The translations under genes and the position numbers were made by a program. The notes below the pieces were generated by a model. The model saw only the letters and a list, made by a program, of their open reading frames with translations. It was not told where the DNA came from and did not search any database. A DNA stretch of 12,990 nt from Paracoccaceae bacterium (lineage in GTDB: Bacteria; Pseudomonadota; Alphaproteobacteria; Rhodobacterales; Rhodobacteraceae): NCBI GenBank assembly GCA_019090405.1, contig JAHRVZ010000320.1, positions 1 to 12,990 on the forward strand, given 5' to 3'. Positions 6,232 through 12,956 of the stretch are shown piece by piece (within the stretch, counting starts at the first letter, position 1; every line of letters starts with the position of its first letter).

Positions 6232-7164
6232 ATGACTGCTGATCCATATGCTGCACTTGGCCTGACGAAATCTGCCAGTGATGCCGATATCAAAAAGGCC
6301 TATCGCAAGATTGCCCGCACTTGCCATCCTGACCTGAAACCGGATGATGCCAAGGCCGAAGCAAAATTCAAAGCAGCGTCGGCGGCTTATGATCTGCTGA
6401 AAGATCCGGAAACACGCGGCAAATTTGATCGCGGAGAGGTTGATGCCAGCGGGGCCGAACGCCCGCAACAGCAACAATATTACCGCGATTATGCCGAGGC
6501 ACCGGGCAATCCGTATCGCAGCGGACCAAATCGCAGAGCGCAGGGGTTTGAAGGTCATGATGATATGTCGGATATCTTTGCGGACTTTCTGCGTCAGCGC
6601 GGCCAGGAAGGTGGCAGATTTCAAAGCCGGGGCTTTGATGCACGCGGTACGGATCAGCGCTATATGCTGAATGTGCCGTTTCTGGATGCCGTGCGGGGTG
6701 GAAAAGCCCAGATTACATTGCCTGATGGCTCGGCCATTGAGGTAAAAATACCCGAAGGCACGGCGGATGGCCAAACCATCCGTCTGCGCGGAAAAGGCGG
6801 GCAAGGGCACGGCAAAGGCCCGCAGGGGGATGCCCTGGTAACGCTGAATGTTGTGCCGCACCCGCTGTTTGAACGTGATGGCAATGACATTCTGATTACC
6901 CTTCCGATATCGCTGGACGAGGCCGTCCTGGGTGGCAAAGTTGCTACGCCAACCATCAATGGTACGGTTAATCTGTCGGTGCCCAAAGGCGCAACCAGTG
7001 GCCAGACCCTGCGTTTGCGTGGACGTGGAGTGAAGGGGCAGGGCGACCAGATGGTGACACTTAGCATAGCCTCGCCGCCGAAAATTGACGCGGAATTGGC
7101 CAAATTCATGGAAAGCTGGCGCAAATCCAACGGTTATGATCCACGCAAGGGGATGATGCCATGA
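6232..7164 (+). CDS. cbpA: CbpA-like J-domain co-chaperone (type II DnaJ)
   Basis: A 310-residue DnaJ family protein that stimulates DnaK ATPase and delivers substrates; CbpA of E. coli also binds curved DNA. Domain order: J-domain at about 1-67 with YAALGLTKSASDADIKKAYRKIA and the essential HPD at 32-34; a Gln/Gly/Arg-rich linker at about 70-135; then two beta-rich C-terminal domains (from RYMLNVPFLDAVRGGKAQI onward, second at about HPLFERDGNDILITLPISLDEAVLGG). There is no CxxCxGxG zinc region, so it is type II rather than DnaJ itself. Start: ATG 6232 has GAGG five bases upstream; the GTG at 6226 is part of that site. Its stop overlaps the next start as ATGA, and that gene is CbpM-like, which supports the CbpA name. 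Confidence 0.9.
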   Translation: MTADPYAALGLTKSASDADIKKAYRKIARTCHPDLKPDDAKAEAKFKAASAAYDLLKDPETRGKFDRGEVDASGAERPQQQQYYRDYAEAPGNPYRSGPNRRAQGFEGHDDMSDIFADFLRQRGQEGGRFQSRGFDARGTDQRYMLNVPFLDAVRGGKAQITLPDGSAIEVKIPEGTADGQTIRLRGKGGQGHGKGPQGDALVTLNVVPHPLFERDGNDILITLPISLDEAVLGGKVATPTINGTVNLSVPKGATSGQTLRLRGRGVKGQGDQMVTLSIASPPKIDAELAKFMESWRKSNGYDPRKGMMP

Positions 7165-7502
7165 GCGATTATCTTAGCGAAGATCAGGCGATTGCCTCTG
7201 TTGCGCGGTTAACCCGTGTTCAGCTGGTGTCGTTTGTCGAGGCGGAAATTATTGTGCCGGTACTGACCGAAGATGGGCCTGCCTATCGCAAGATAGACAT
7301 CATGCGTATGGAACTTTTGTGCGAACTAAGCGAACAGTTTGACTTGCAAGAAGATGCGTTGGGCGTGGTGATGTCGCTGGTCGACCAGTTGCATGGTGTA
7401 CGGGCAGAATTGCGAACCGTTCTTGAGGCTGTCGAGACAGAGCAGCCAGAGGTGCGCGATCGTATTGCTGAATTGCTATATAAAGCCCGATCAATCGGAT
7501 GA
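7161..7502 (+). CDS. cbpM: Chaperone modulator CbpM-like protein
   Basis: A 113-residue helical protein, translationally coupled to cbpA by a 4-base ATGA overlap. In E. coli CbpM binds the J-domain of CbpA and inhibits it. Seen: an N-terminal MerR/HTH-like segment (LTRVQLVSFVEAEIIVPVLTEDGPAYRKIDIMRMELLCELSEQFDLQEDALGVVMSLVDQL, about 17-77) of the family type, followed by a likely coiled-coil helix (GVRAELRTVLEAVETEQPEVRDRIAELL). AAGGGG lies 9 bp before ATG 7161, inside the cbpA end. Assignment rests on this pattern and on the operon partner; sequence identity to E. coli CbpM is probably low. Convergent with rlmN, 23 bp apart; I see no strong terminator there. Confidence 0.82.
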   Translation: MSDYLSEDQAIASVARLTRVQLVSFVEAEIIVPVLTEDGPAYRKIDIMRMELLCELSEQFDLQEDALGVVMSLVDQLHGVRAELRTVLEAVETEQPEVRDRIAELLYKARSIG

Positions 7503-7525
7503 TGGCGGGCACGCGTTATTCTGTC

Positions 7526-8713
7526 CTAGCTGCTTAAACCGGTTTCAGCTTCGATCTGGCGTCGCGATTTACGGGCGCGTTCGGTGGCCGATTTTAACTG
7601 ACCGCAGGCCGCCATAATATCCTCGCCTCGTGGTCGCCGTATCGGCGAGGCATAACCAGCATTAAGAATGATTTTTGCAAAAGCATGGATGCGATTCCCA
7701 GATGAGCGTTCATAAGGGGCGCCCGGCCATTCGTTAAACGGGATCAGATTGATTTTTGCCGGGATGCCTTCGATCAGTTTGACCAGTCGGTGGGCGTCTT
7801 CGTCGCTGTCATTGATGCCCTTGAGCATAACATACTCAAACGTGATCCGTTCGGAATTTGCCACTTTGGGATAACTGCGCAATGTGTCCAGAAGTGTTTC
7901 GATGTTCCAGCGTTTGTTGATCGGGACCAGCGAATTGCGCACCTCATCAGTGGTCGCGTGAAACGATACCGCCAACAAACAGCCGATTTCTTGCGCAGTA
8001 CGGGCGATCTCGGGCACAACGCCTGAGGTGCTTAGCGTGATCCGGCGGCGTGAAAGCGATATACCTTCGGGGTCCATCGCGATCTTCATCGCGTCGCGGA
8101 CATTTTCAAAGTTGTACAATGGCTCGCCCATGCCCATCAGCACGATATTCGACAGCAAGCGGGAATGGGATTCTTCGGTTCTTGTACCCGGAACCGGCCA
8201 TTCTCCCAGATCATCCCGTGCCATCATCACCTGACCGATAATTTCGGCAGCGGTCAAATTGCGGACCAGTTTTTGGGTGCCGGTATGGCAGAATGAACAG
8301 GTCAGGGTGCATCCAACCTGCGAACTGATGCAAAGCGTGCCGCGCGATTCTTCCGGAATATAGACGACTTCGACTTCGTGCCCGCCAGCAATGCGAACCA
8401 GATATTTGCGGGTGCCATCGTCGCTGACCTGTTTGGAAACCACTTCGGGAATCTCAATGACAAAGTTCTCTGCAAGTGAGGCACGCAGGGCTTTGGACAG
8501 ATTGGTCATCTCGGCAAAGTCGCGGACACCCCATTGATAAATCCACTGCCAGATTTGCCCGACCCGCATTTTCGCCTGCTTTTCAGGCGTTCCGTGCACA
8601 ATCAAAGCGTCGCGCATCGCCGCACGCGTCAACCCGACAAGGTTGGTCGGCCCATCGGGCAACTTGCGGGGAATGGTCATCACATCCTGTGTGATCGGTG
8701 TCGTGGCAGACAT
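7526..8713 (-). CDS. rlmN: 23S rRNA (adenine2503-C2)-methyltransferase RlmN
   Basis: A 395-residue radical-SAM enzyme that methylates C2 of A2503 in 23S rRNA and, in many bacteria, A37 of some tRNAs. Seen: an N-terminal helical accessory domain (GQIWQWIYQWGVRDFAEMTNLSK), the radical-SAM cluster motif CTLTCSFC (C135, C139, C142), the GEPLYN motif (195-200), LSTSGVVP, SFHATTDEVRNSLVPINKR, and the C-terminal catalytic cysteine C369 (GEDIMAACGQL) that carries the methylene intermediate; C128 precedes the cluster as usual. Length is normal for Rhodobacterales. ATG 8713 has AGGAAA six bases upstream. Intact A2503 methylation would be expected. Downstream of the secreted IalB-like gene on the same strand, 106 bp apart, and probably separately transcribed. 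Confidence 0.97.
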   Translation of the reverse strand: MSATTPITQDVMTIPRKLPDGPTNLVGLTRAAMRDALIVHGTPEKQAKMRVGQIWQWIYQWGVRDFAEMTNLSKALRASLAENFVIEIPEVVSKQVSDDGTRKYLVRIAGGHEVEVVYIPEESRGTLCISSQVGCTLTCSFCHTGTQKLVRNLTAAEIIGQVMMARDDLGEWPVPGTRTEESHSRLLSNIVLMGMGEPLYNFENVRDAMKIAMDPEGISLSRRRITLSTSGVVPEIARTAQEIGCLLAVSFHATTDEVRNSLVPINKRWNIETLLDTLRSYPKVANSERITFEYVMLKGINDSDEDAHRLVKLIEGIPAKINLIPFNEWPGAPYERSSGNRIHAFAKIILNAGYASPIRRPRGEDIMAACGQLKSATERARKSRRQIEAETGLSS

Positions 8714-8797
8714 CGGGTTTCCTAGCGTTCTACAAAGCAGATCGCCCCTATACAGGGTTTTACACCGAAATCAAAACAAACCTGTCAGGTGCAGGAC

Positions 8798-8813
8798 GCG
8801 TGAATTTTCACGC
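8798..8813 (-). terminator. Stem-loop after the IalB-family gene
   Basis: Six bases beyond the stop codon at 8820 lies the perfect inverted repeat GCGTGA-ATTT-TCACGC (8798-8813). It is well placed to end the leftward ialB-like transcript before rlmN. No T-run follows, so it could equally be a 3'-end stabiliser. A shorter palindrome ACCTGTCAGGT follows at 8780-8790. Confidence 0.45.
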
Positions 8814-8819
8814 CACCCG

Positions 8820-9380
8820 TTAGCCACCGCAGCGTTTTTCAGCATCCTCGATCGCGGCGGTAAAGCCCAGCAGTGAAAACGTGTCTTTGGTTTGGGTGCC
8901 GCGTGATGATCTTGCGGTAAGTGTTGCCTGTGATCCCCGTTTAAGTGCGGTGACAACCTTGGCATCATCGCTTTCGGACGCTGGCCATGCCCAGCCAACT
9001 TTTTCCTTGGTCTTTTGATCAATTACGTTTTTGATAAACAGCTCAAACGAGCTGTCGCCAACTTTCAAATTAACGGTAGAGCCTTCGGCAAAAGGATAGC
9101 CACCAGTAAATGTCAGTTGTGCCTTAACTTTGGCCTCGGGGCGGTAAAATACCATCAGCAGAATGTCACCACGGCTTACCGCAACAACGCGACCACCGCG
9201 AGTATTCACGGTTTCCTTGGGGGCCGATACGCTCCAGCATTCTTTGGGGCTATCTTCGGTGAAAACGCTCCAGTCCGTATTGGACGAGACCCGGTTGCTG
9301 CTTTCCGTTTGAGAATACGCAGTTGTGGCCATCGCGGCCATGCAAAGCGTAGCGATAATTCGGGTGTGTTTTAGTCCCAT
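8820..9380 (-). CDS. Secreted IalB-family protein (invasion-associated locus B)
   Basis: A 186-residue exported protein. Residues 1-23 form a Sec signal peptide (MGLKHTR, hydrophobic IIATLCMAAMATTA, cleavage likely at AYS-Q). The mature part has the family's WSVF...CWSVSAP opening (37-53) and a beta-rich body (GDILLMVFYRP, TFTGGYPFAEGSTVNL), then TARSSRGTQTKDTFSLLGFTAAI and a terminal Cys. Two mature cysteines, C48 and C184, could form a disulfide. The family is named for Bartonella IalB but is common in non-pathogenic alphaproteobacteria, where its role is unknown; the name should not be read as virulence. ATG 9380 has GGAGG upstream; the frame is open to 9413 but the signal peptide then starts at an internal Met. 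Confidence 0.82.
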   Translation of the reverse strand: MGLKHTRIIATLCMAAMATTAYSQTESSNRVSSNTDWSVFTEDSPKECWSVSAPKETVNTRGGRVVAVSRGDILLMVFYRPEAKVKAQLTFTGGYPFAEGSTVNLKVGDSSFELFIKNVIDQKTKEKVGWAWPASESDDAKVVTALKRGSQATLTARSSRGTQTKDTFSLLGFTAAIEDAEKRCGG

Positions 9381-9429
9381 TTTGTCCAGCCTCCAGACTG
9401 ACCTTAACCTCAATTTTCAAAGCCGCCTG

Positions 9430-9446
9430 CGACCCTTTTCGGGTCG
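9430..9446. other. Stem-loop in the ialB / asparaginase divergent region
   Basis: CGACCC-TTTTC-GGGTCG forms a perfect 6-bp stem in the 171-bp region between divergent genes. It is not followed by a T-run in either direction, and a terminator would be out of place here. It may be an operator or part of a 5' leader. A small palindrome GCAC-CAT-GTGC (9498-9508) lies nearer the asparaginase start. Confidence 0.3.
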
Positions 9447-9551
9447 TCCTGATTAAGGGCTCTGTTGCTTGCCGACACAAGCATACTAACGTAACTTGCA
9501 CCATGTGCGAAAGCCCGATTGGCAGGAATTCGCCAAAATTTGAGGCAAATG

Positions 9552-10544
9552 ATGACTCAACCTGTTCTTATGACCGAAGTCTGGCGCGGCGACCTGCTTG
9601 AAAGCCAGCATTTCGGCCATGCGGTTATTTGTGATGATACAGGGCAAATCCTGCGCGCATGGGGTGATCCGAACGCGGTGATCTATCCGCGTAGTGCCTG
9701 CAAGATGGTGCAGGCGTTGCCTTTGTTGACCTCCGGAGCGGCTGACAAATACGGACTGACACCCGAACACCTGGCGCTGGCCTGTGCATCCCATAACGGG
9801 GCTGCAATCCATACGGATCGTGTTAAATCATGGCTGGATATGTTGGGGCTGAAGGACGACGCGTTCCGATGTGGCCCGCAAGATCCCAACGACAAAGATG
9901 CCCACGCAGACCTTATCAGGTCTTATGAAACCCCTTGCCAGTATCACAATAATTGTTCCGGCAAACACTCTGGTTTCCTGACCCTCAATCAATACATGGG
10001 GGGCGATGCAGAATACGTTGATATCGCCCATCCGGTGCAGCAAGCCTGCCTTAACGCATTTGAAGAAACCACCGATATGGCCAGCCCCGGCTATGGCATT
10101 GATGGCTGCTCGGCGCCAAATTTTTCGACAACGGTGCAGGGTATGGCGCGGGCAATGGCGTGGTTCGCGTCGGCGGCTGATCGAAATGACCGGGCGAGCC
10201 AGTCTGCTGTGCGTCTGGTCGATGCCATGACGCAGCATCCAGATCTGGTCGCGGGCGAGGGGCGGTGTTGCACCAATCTTATGCGGGCAATGGGCGGGCG
10301 CGTCGCCATCAAAACCGGGGCCGAGGGCGTTTACACTGCGATCCTGCCGGAAAAACGTATGGGTGTAGTTGTCAAAATCGCGGATGGGGCAACCCGTGCC
10401 AGCGAATGTACGATTGCTGCCATTTTGGTGGGTCTGGGTGTTCTGGATGCCGATCATCCGGCGACTTTGCGGTACATGAACGCACCGATACTAAGTCGAC
10501 GCAACATTGCCGCCGGCATTATCAAACCAGCTGAAACGCTTTAG
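9552..10544 (+). CDS. L-asparaginase, Rhizobium-type (ReAV-like, class 3)
   Basis: A 330-residue cytoplasmic asparaginase of the family first known from Rhizobium etli, unrelated to E. coli AnsA/AnsB and resembling serine beta-lactamases in fold. It hydrolyses asparagine to aspartate and ammonia. Seen: S48-x-x-K51 in YPRSACKMVQALPL, S80 in ASHNG, the zinc-site residues C135 and K138 in NNCSGKHSGF, C186 in GIDGCSAPNF, and K254 in IKTGAEGVY. As I recall, the characterised enzyme uses Ser48, Lys51, Ser80, Cys135, Lys138, Cys189 and Lys263, so numbering agrees closely. No signal peptide. I start at ATG 9552, with GAGG six bases upstream, rather than ATG 9549 or the frame start at 9519. Monocistronic and followed by a strong terminator. 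Confidence 0.88.
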   Translation: MTQPVLMTEVWRGDLLESQHFGHAVICDDTGQILRAWGDPNAVIYPRSACKMVQALPLLTSGAADKYGLTPEHLALACASHNGAAIHTDRVKSWLDMLGLKDDAFRCGPQDPNDKDAHADLIRSYETPCQYHNNCSGKHSGFLTLNQYMGGDAEYVDIAHPVQQACLNAFEETTDMASPGYGIDGCSAPNFSTTVQGMARAMAWFASAADRNDRASQSAVRLVDAMTQHPDLVAGEGRCCTNLMRAMGGRVAIKTGAEGVYTAILPEKRMGVVVKIADGATRASECTIAAILVGLGVLDADHPATLRYMNAPILSRRNIAAGIIKPAETL

Positions 10545-10566
10545 TACTAGCGCCGTAATGGGTATT

Positions 10567-10598
10567 GAAAACGGCAGCCTGCGGGCGCTGCCATTTTC
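10567..10598. terminator. Bidirectional intrinsic terminator
   Basis: GAAAA-C-GGCAGC (10567-10578) pairs with GCTGCC-A-TTTTC (10587-10598) around the loop CTGCGGGC; eleven of twelve positions pair. A-rich on one side and T-rich on the other, it can act for asparaginase from the left and for the convergent arsR operon from the right, whose last stop is at 10608. Confidence 0.8.
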
Positions 10599-10607
10599 AG
10601 TCTGTCC

Positions 10608-10922
10608 CTACATTTCAAGTAGTTCGGCAACTTCGACTGACCCACTATTGTCCACTACCATCGGACAGCCCTTGGCCATTTTAACAGCAGCATCCATGTC
10701 GACCGCGTTGACCACCGTATAGCCTGAGACGGGGTTAGCGCCGCCATCATCAGTAACGCCTGATTTTTTGACCGTTTTGGACATGCCCAAAGGCGCGCCG
10801 GGTTGAACCATTGCTGTGCCCATCCCTTCGAACCAAGCGGTCCATGCGGCCATGACCTTTTCGCCTTCTTGCGGTGTTTCGGGTGTTTTCCCGCCATGAT
10901 ATGCAAAGATATATTGTGCCAT
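10608..10922 (-). CDS. YciI/YCII-family protein
   Basis: A 104-residue dimeric alpha/beta ferredoxin-like protein of the YCII family. Seen: MAQYIFAYHGGK, then EKVMAAWTAWFEGMGTAMVQPGAPLGMSKTVKKSG, GYTVVNAVDMDAAVKMAKGCPMV (the typical second beta-alpha unit) and VEVAELLEM at the end. Family members have no settled function; a catalytic His-Asp pair has been proposed for some. GGGAGA lies 8 bp before ATG 10922. Last gene of a three-gene set, 22 bp after the SRPBCC gene. YciI-like proteins commonly travel with ArsR regulators and SRPBCC proteins in this way, which suggests stress or small-molecule handling, but no substrate can be named. Confidence 0.8.
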   Translation of the reverse strand: MAQYIFAYHGGKTPETPQEGEKVMAAWTAWFEGMGTAMVQPGAPLGMSKTVKKSGVTDDGGANPVSGYTVVNAVDMDAAVKMAKGCPMVVDNSGSVEVAELLEM

Positions 10923-10944
10923 TTGTTCGTCTCCCTGGTTAAAA

Positions 10945-11370
10945 TTACTTTATGACCGAGGCCATTTTGTTGAATGACGAAATCCAGCCCCGTTCGTGAC
11001 TTGCCGATTGTTCGCTGTCATCCAGATCACGATGATCCAGCAACAAACGCGCGCCTGATTGTGTTGGAACCACGCTCATCGTTACATGGCTTTCGGCACC
11101 CCGTGTGCCGTCGTCATCATGCCAGCCCCAGGTAAATCCAACAGATCGGGGTGGATCAACATGTGTGACGTGCCCAGAGACCTTCACTTTTACGGAATCA
11201 TTCGCCATGACCGCATACCACGGGCCTGTTCGGCTGAAATCCAGTTCGGAATCGGGCACATTCATGCCTTCGGGGCCAAACCACTGCAACACTTTGGCTT
11301 TGCTGCTGATCCAGTCAAACAGTCGGTCCGCCGGAATGTTGAATTCTCGCTCAAGGCTTAGGTCCGTCAT
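10945..11370 (-). CDS. SRPBCC/AHSA1-like domain protein
   Basis: A 141-residue single-domain protein of the START/Bet v1-like SRPBCC superfamily, in the branch annotated as Aha1 C-terminal-like. Seen: LEREFNIPADRLFDWISSKAKVLQWFGPEG at the N-terminus, GPWYAVM, SGHVTHVDPPRSVGFTWGWHDDDG in the middle, then VTMSVVPTQSGARLLLDHRDL and a C-terminal helix ERGWISSFNKMASVI that would close the hydrophobic cavity. Such proteins bind or transport hydrophobic ligands; Hsp90 activation is not implied. Its ATG overlaps the ArsR stop codon by four bases (ATGA), so translation is coupled. Function in this operon is unknown. Confidence 0.85.
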   Translation of the reverse strand: MTDLSLEREFNIPADRLFDWISSKAKVLQWFGPEGMNVPDSELDFSRTGPWYAVMANDSVKVKVSGHVTHVDPPRSVGFTWGWHDDDGTRGAESHVTMSVVPTQSGARLLLDHRDLDDSEQSASHERGWISSFNKMASVIK

Positions 11371-11696
11371 TCGTGAGCGTCCTCATCCAGTAAAATTGCG
11401 GCTTCCAACCGGTCCAAACTGGTTTCCCAAAACGTCCGTCGTGACAGGGTCCAGTCAGCAATCGCCCGCAATCCATCTGAGTGCACGGAATAGTAACGTT
11501 TGGTGCCAGCCGCGCGACTCGAAACCAATCCGGCATCACGCAATACCTTTAAGTGGCGCGATATCGCCGGGCCGGACATTCCCGTACCCGCAACAAGATC
11601 CCCGGCAAGGGTCTCTCCTTGGTCCATCAATTGCTCGACAATCCCAAAGCGGGTCGAATCAGAAAGCGCCGAAAAGGCTGTGGTCAGAGGGTTCAT
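11367..11696 (-). CDS. ArsR-family transcriptional regulator
   Basis: A 109-residue winged-helix repressor. Seen: TAFSALSDSTRFGIVEQLM, then the recognition helix in MSGPAISRHLKVLRDAGLV (40-58) and the wing SRAAGTKRYYSVHSDGL. It lacks the CxC-type metal-binding motif of ArsR/SmtB metal sensors, so it belongs to the non-metal SdpR-like branch usually found beside SRPBCC genes. First gene of the arsR-SRPBCC-yciI operon. Start: ATG 11696 gives the normal family N-terminus (MNPLTTAFSALSD), although no ribosome-binding site precedes it. A perfect palindrome ends eight bases upstream, implying self-repression and a very short or absent leader. Confidence 0.92.
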   Translation of the reverse strand: MNPLTTAFSALSDSTRFGIVEQLMDQGETLAGDLVAGTGMSGPAISRHLKVLRDAGLVSSRAAGTKRYYSVHSDGLRAIADWTLSRRTFWETSLDRLEAAILLDEDAHE

Positions 11697-11704
11697 TTCA
11701 TTTT

Positions 11705-11722
11705 ATTAACACAAATGTTAAT
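11705..11722. promoter_or_regulatory. ArsR-type operator palindrome
   Basis: ATTAACA-CAAA-TGTTAAT is a perfect 18-bp inverted repeat with 7-bp arms, ending eight bases before the arsR start codon. Size, AT content and position fit autoregulation by the ArsR-family repressor. A half-site-like TGTTAA recurs at about 11732. Confidence 0.7.
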
Positions 11723-11739
11723 TAAGTGAAGTGTTAAAT

Positions 11740-12618
11740 TCAATAACCCGCGAATTCGTCTTGGCTGTAACCTTGTACATATAGCAAAGCCGTCAAATCC
11801 CCGTGGTTGATCCGCACCTCACATTGCGCAGCGACGGATGGTTTCGCGTGCAGCGCAACTCCGGTTCCTGCGCGTTCCAGCATGCCCAGATCATTGGCGC
11901 CATCGCCCACGGCCAACACGTCTGTTTCGCCCAACCCCAGACGTTTTGTGATCTGCTCGAGCGCGTCTACCTTGGCGGCGCGGCCAAGAATGGGCATTTC
12001 CACCTGTCCGGTCAACGTTCCATCTTTGGTCAGCAAACGGTTGGCTCGGTTCTCATCAAAACCCAACTGCGTGGCAACAGATTGTGTGAATGCAGTAAAG
12101 CCACCTGACACAAGTGCTGCATATCCACCGTTTGCCTTCATCGTTGCGACCAGCGCTTTGCCTCCGGGCATCAGGGTGATCCGTTCGTTCAGAACAGATG
12201 TGATCACGCTTACGTTCAGACCCTTTAGCAAAGCTACGCGCTCGGTCAGGGCGGCTTCAAAGTCCAATTCACCATTCATCGCACGTGCCGTGATGTCGCG
12301 GACATGATCGCCAACGCCCGCCTCGTCCGCCAGTTCATCAATACATTCCTGTTGGATCATGGTGCTGTCCATATCCGCCAGCAGCATCTTTTTACGTCGG
12401 CCAATTGTTGGCTGGATCACAAGATCAACACTCAGTTTCTGAAGGTCGGCCCATACGTCCCACTGATTGGCAGGTGCCTGACCAATGGCAAATTCCGCGG
12501 CCTCATCCATCGCCAGCCAGACTGCATCACCGCCACCCCAGGCATTGCGCAATGAATCGACAAGAGCTGGGTCAAGCGTTCGGTTTGTCGGCGAGCAAAG
12601 CAAAGTAGCGGTGAACAA
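11740..12618 (-). CDS. serB: Phosphoserine phosphatase SerB
   Basis: A 292-residue HAD-superfamily enzyme for the last step of serine biosynthesis, phosphoserine to serine. After an N-terminal regulatory-type region (1-75) come motif I DMDST (82-86; D82 nucleophile, D84 acid/base), the ECIDELADEAGVG cap segment, motif II SGGF (171-174), motif III K216, and motif IV GDGANDLGM (238-246). All catalytic residues are present and length is normal. The start is unusual: no ATG fits, but TTG at 12618 gives MFTATLLCSP, the expected N-terminus, with AAGGGA about eight bases upstream. Divergent from serC across 338 bp, so the serine genes probably share control. Ends 34 bp short of the arsR operator with no evident terminator. 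Confidence 0.95.
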   Translation of the reverse strand: MFTATLLCSPTNRTLDPALVDSLRNAWGGGDAVWLAMDEAAEFAIGQAPANQWDVWADLQKLSVDLVIQPTIGRRKKMLLADMDSTMIQQECIDELADEAGVGDHVRDITARAMNGELDFEAALTERVALLKGLNVSVITSVLNERITLMPGGKALVATMKANGGYAALVSGGFTAFTQSVATQLGFDENRANRLLTKDGTLTGQVEMPILGRAAKVDALEQITKRLGLGETDVLAVGDGANDLGMLERAGTGVALHAKPSVAAQCEVRINHGDLTALLYVQGYSQDEFAGY

Positions 12619-12956
12619 TAGGTTAATCCCTTTTAGAACCTGAGTGGCGTCAAATCACCGGATAGCATTTTGCGTAAGGTGGGTGAAACCCATGCCGTTG
12701 AATCAATCCGAATTTTTCTATTCAATCCGATTTATGTCCCCAGCGGCAATTTCAGTTCCTTAATGTCGAGGCCGCCAAGGATCTATCAATTATGCAGAAT
12801 GTTCAGGTGCAGAAGTTAGTCTTAATACCAATGGTTTGATTGCAGACCCCGTCATTTTTCCAAAAATAGCGGTTGCGCAAGTCTCTGCACCCTCTTATGC
12901 CGGCAAGTGGGACACCCCTCCCCAACGAGGGGCACTTATCTGGAAGGGTAGCATTC
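12619..12956. promoter_or_regulatory. serB-serC divergent intergenic region
   Basis: 338 bp without a long gene. Contents from the serB side: the serB ribosome-binding site AAGGGA; a 23-codon open frame at 12692-12763 containing four Ser codons; direct repeats TCAATCCGA at 12703-12711 and 12722-12730, 19 bp apart; and, near serC, a structured leader (separate entry). I could not pick a confident promoter for serC; TAATAC near 12823 is a possible -10. Confidence 0.5.
12841..12956 (+). ncRNA. Candidate cis-regulatory serC leader RNA
   Basis: Just before serC is a hairpin CCCCTC-CCCAAC-GAGGGG (12915-12932), extended below by AAGTG (12905-12909) with CACTT (12933-12937) and a one-sided GGACA bulge. 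Outside it, GCACCCT (12887-12893) can pair with AGGGT(A)GC (12945-12952), which contains the serC ribosome-binding site. That same GCA strand can instead pair with TGCAGA at 12841-12846 (TCTGCA 12884-12889). The arrangement suggests a switch controlling translation. A serC RNA motif is known from alphaproteobacteria by comparative genomics; whether this is that motif is inference. Confidence 0.5.

Noticed and set aside
6157..6861. 234-residue frame on the - strand across cbpA
   Set aside because: It is antisense to a gene with a clear J-domain and HPD motif, and the translation shows no domain.
9828..10457. 209-residue frame on the - strand across the asparaginase
   Set aside because: Shadow of a gene with a complete active-site set; composition is His/Arg/Cys-rich.
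11105..11725. 206-residue frame on the + strand opposite the SRPBCC and ArsR genes
   Set aside because: Antisense to two recognisable, translationally coupled genes; the Ser/Pro-rich translation has no domain and runs through the operator.
12791..12838. 15-codon frame MQNVQVQKLVLIPMV before serC
   Set aside because: No ribosome-binding site, no informative codon content, and likely upstream of or inside the leader.
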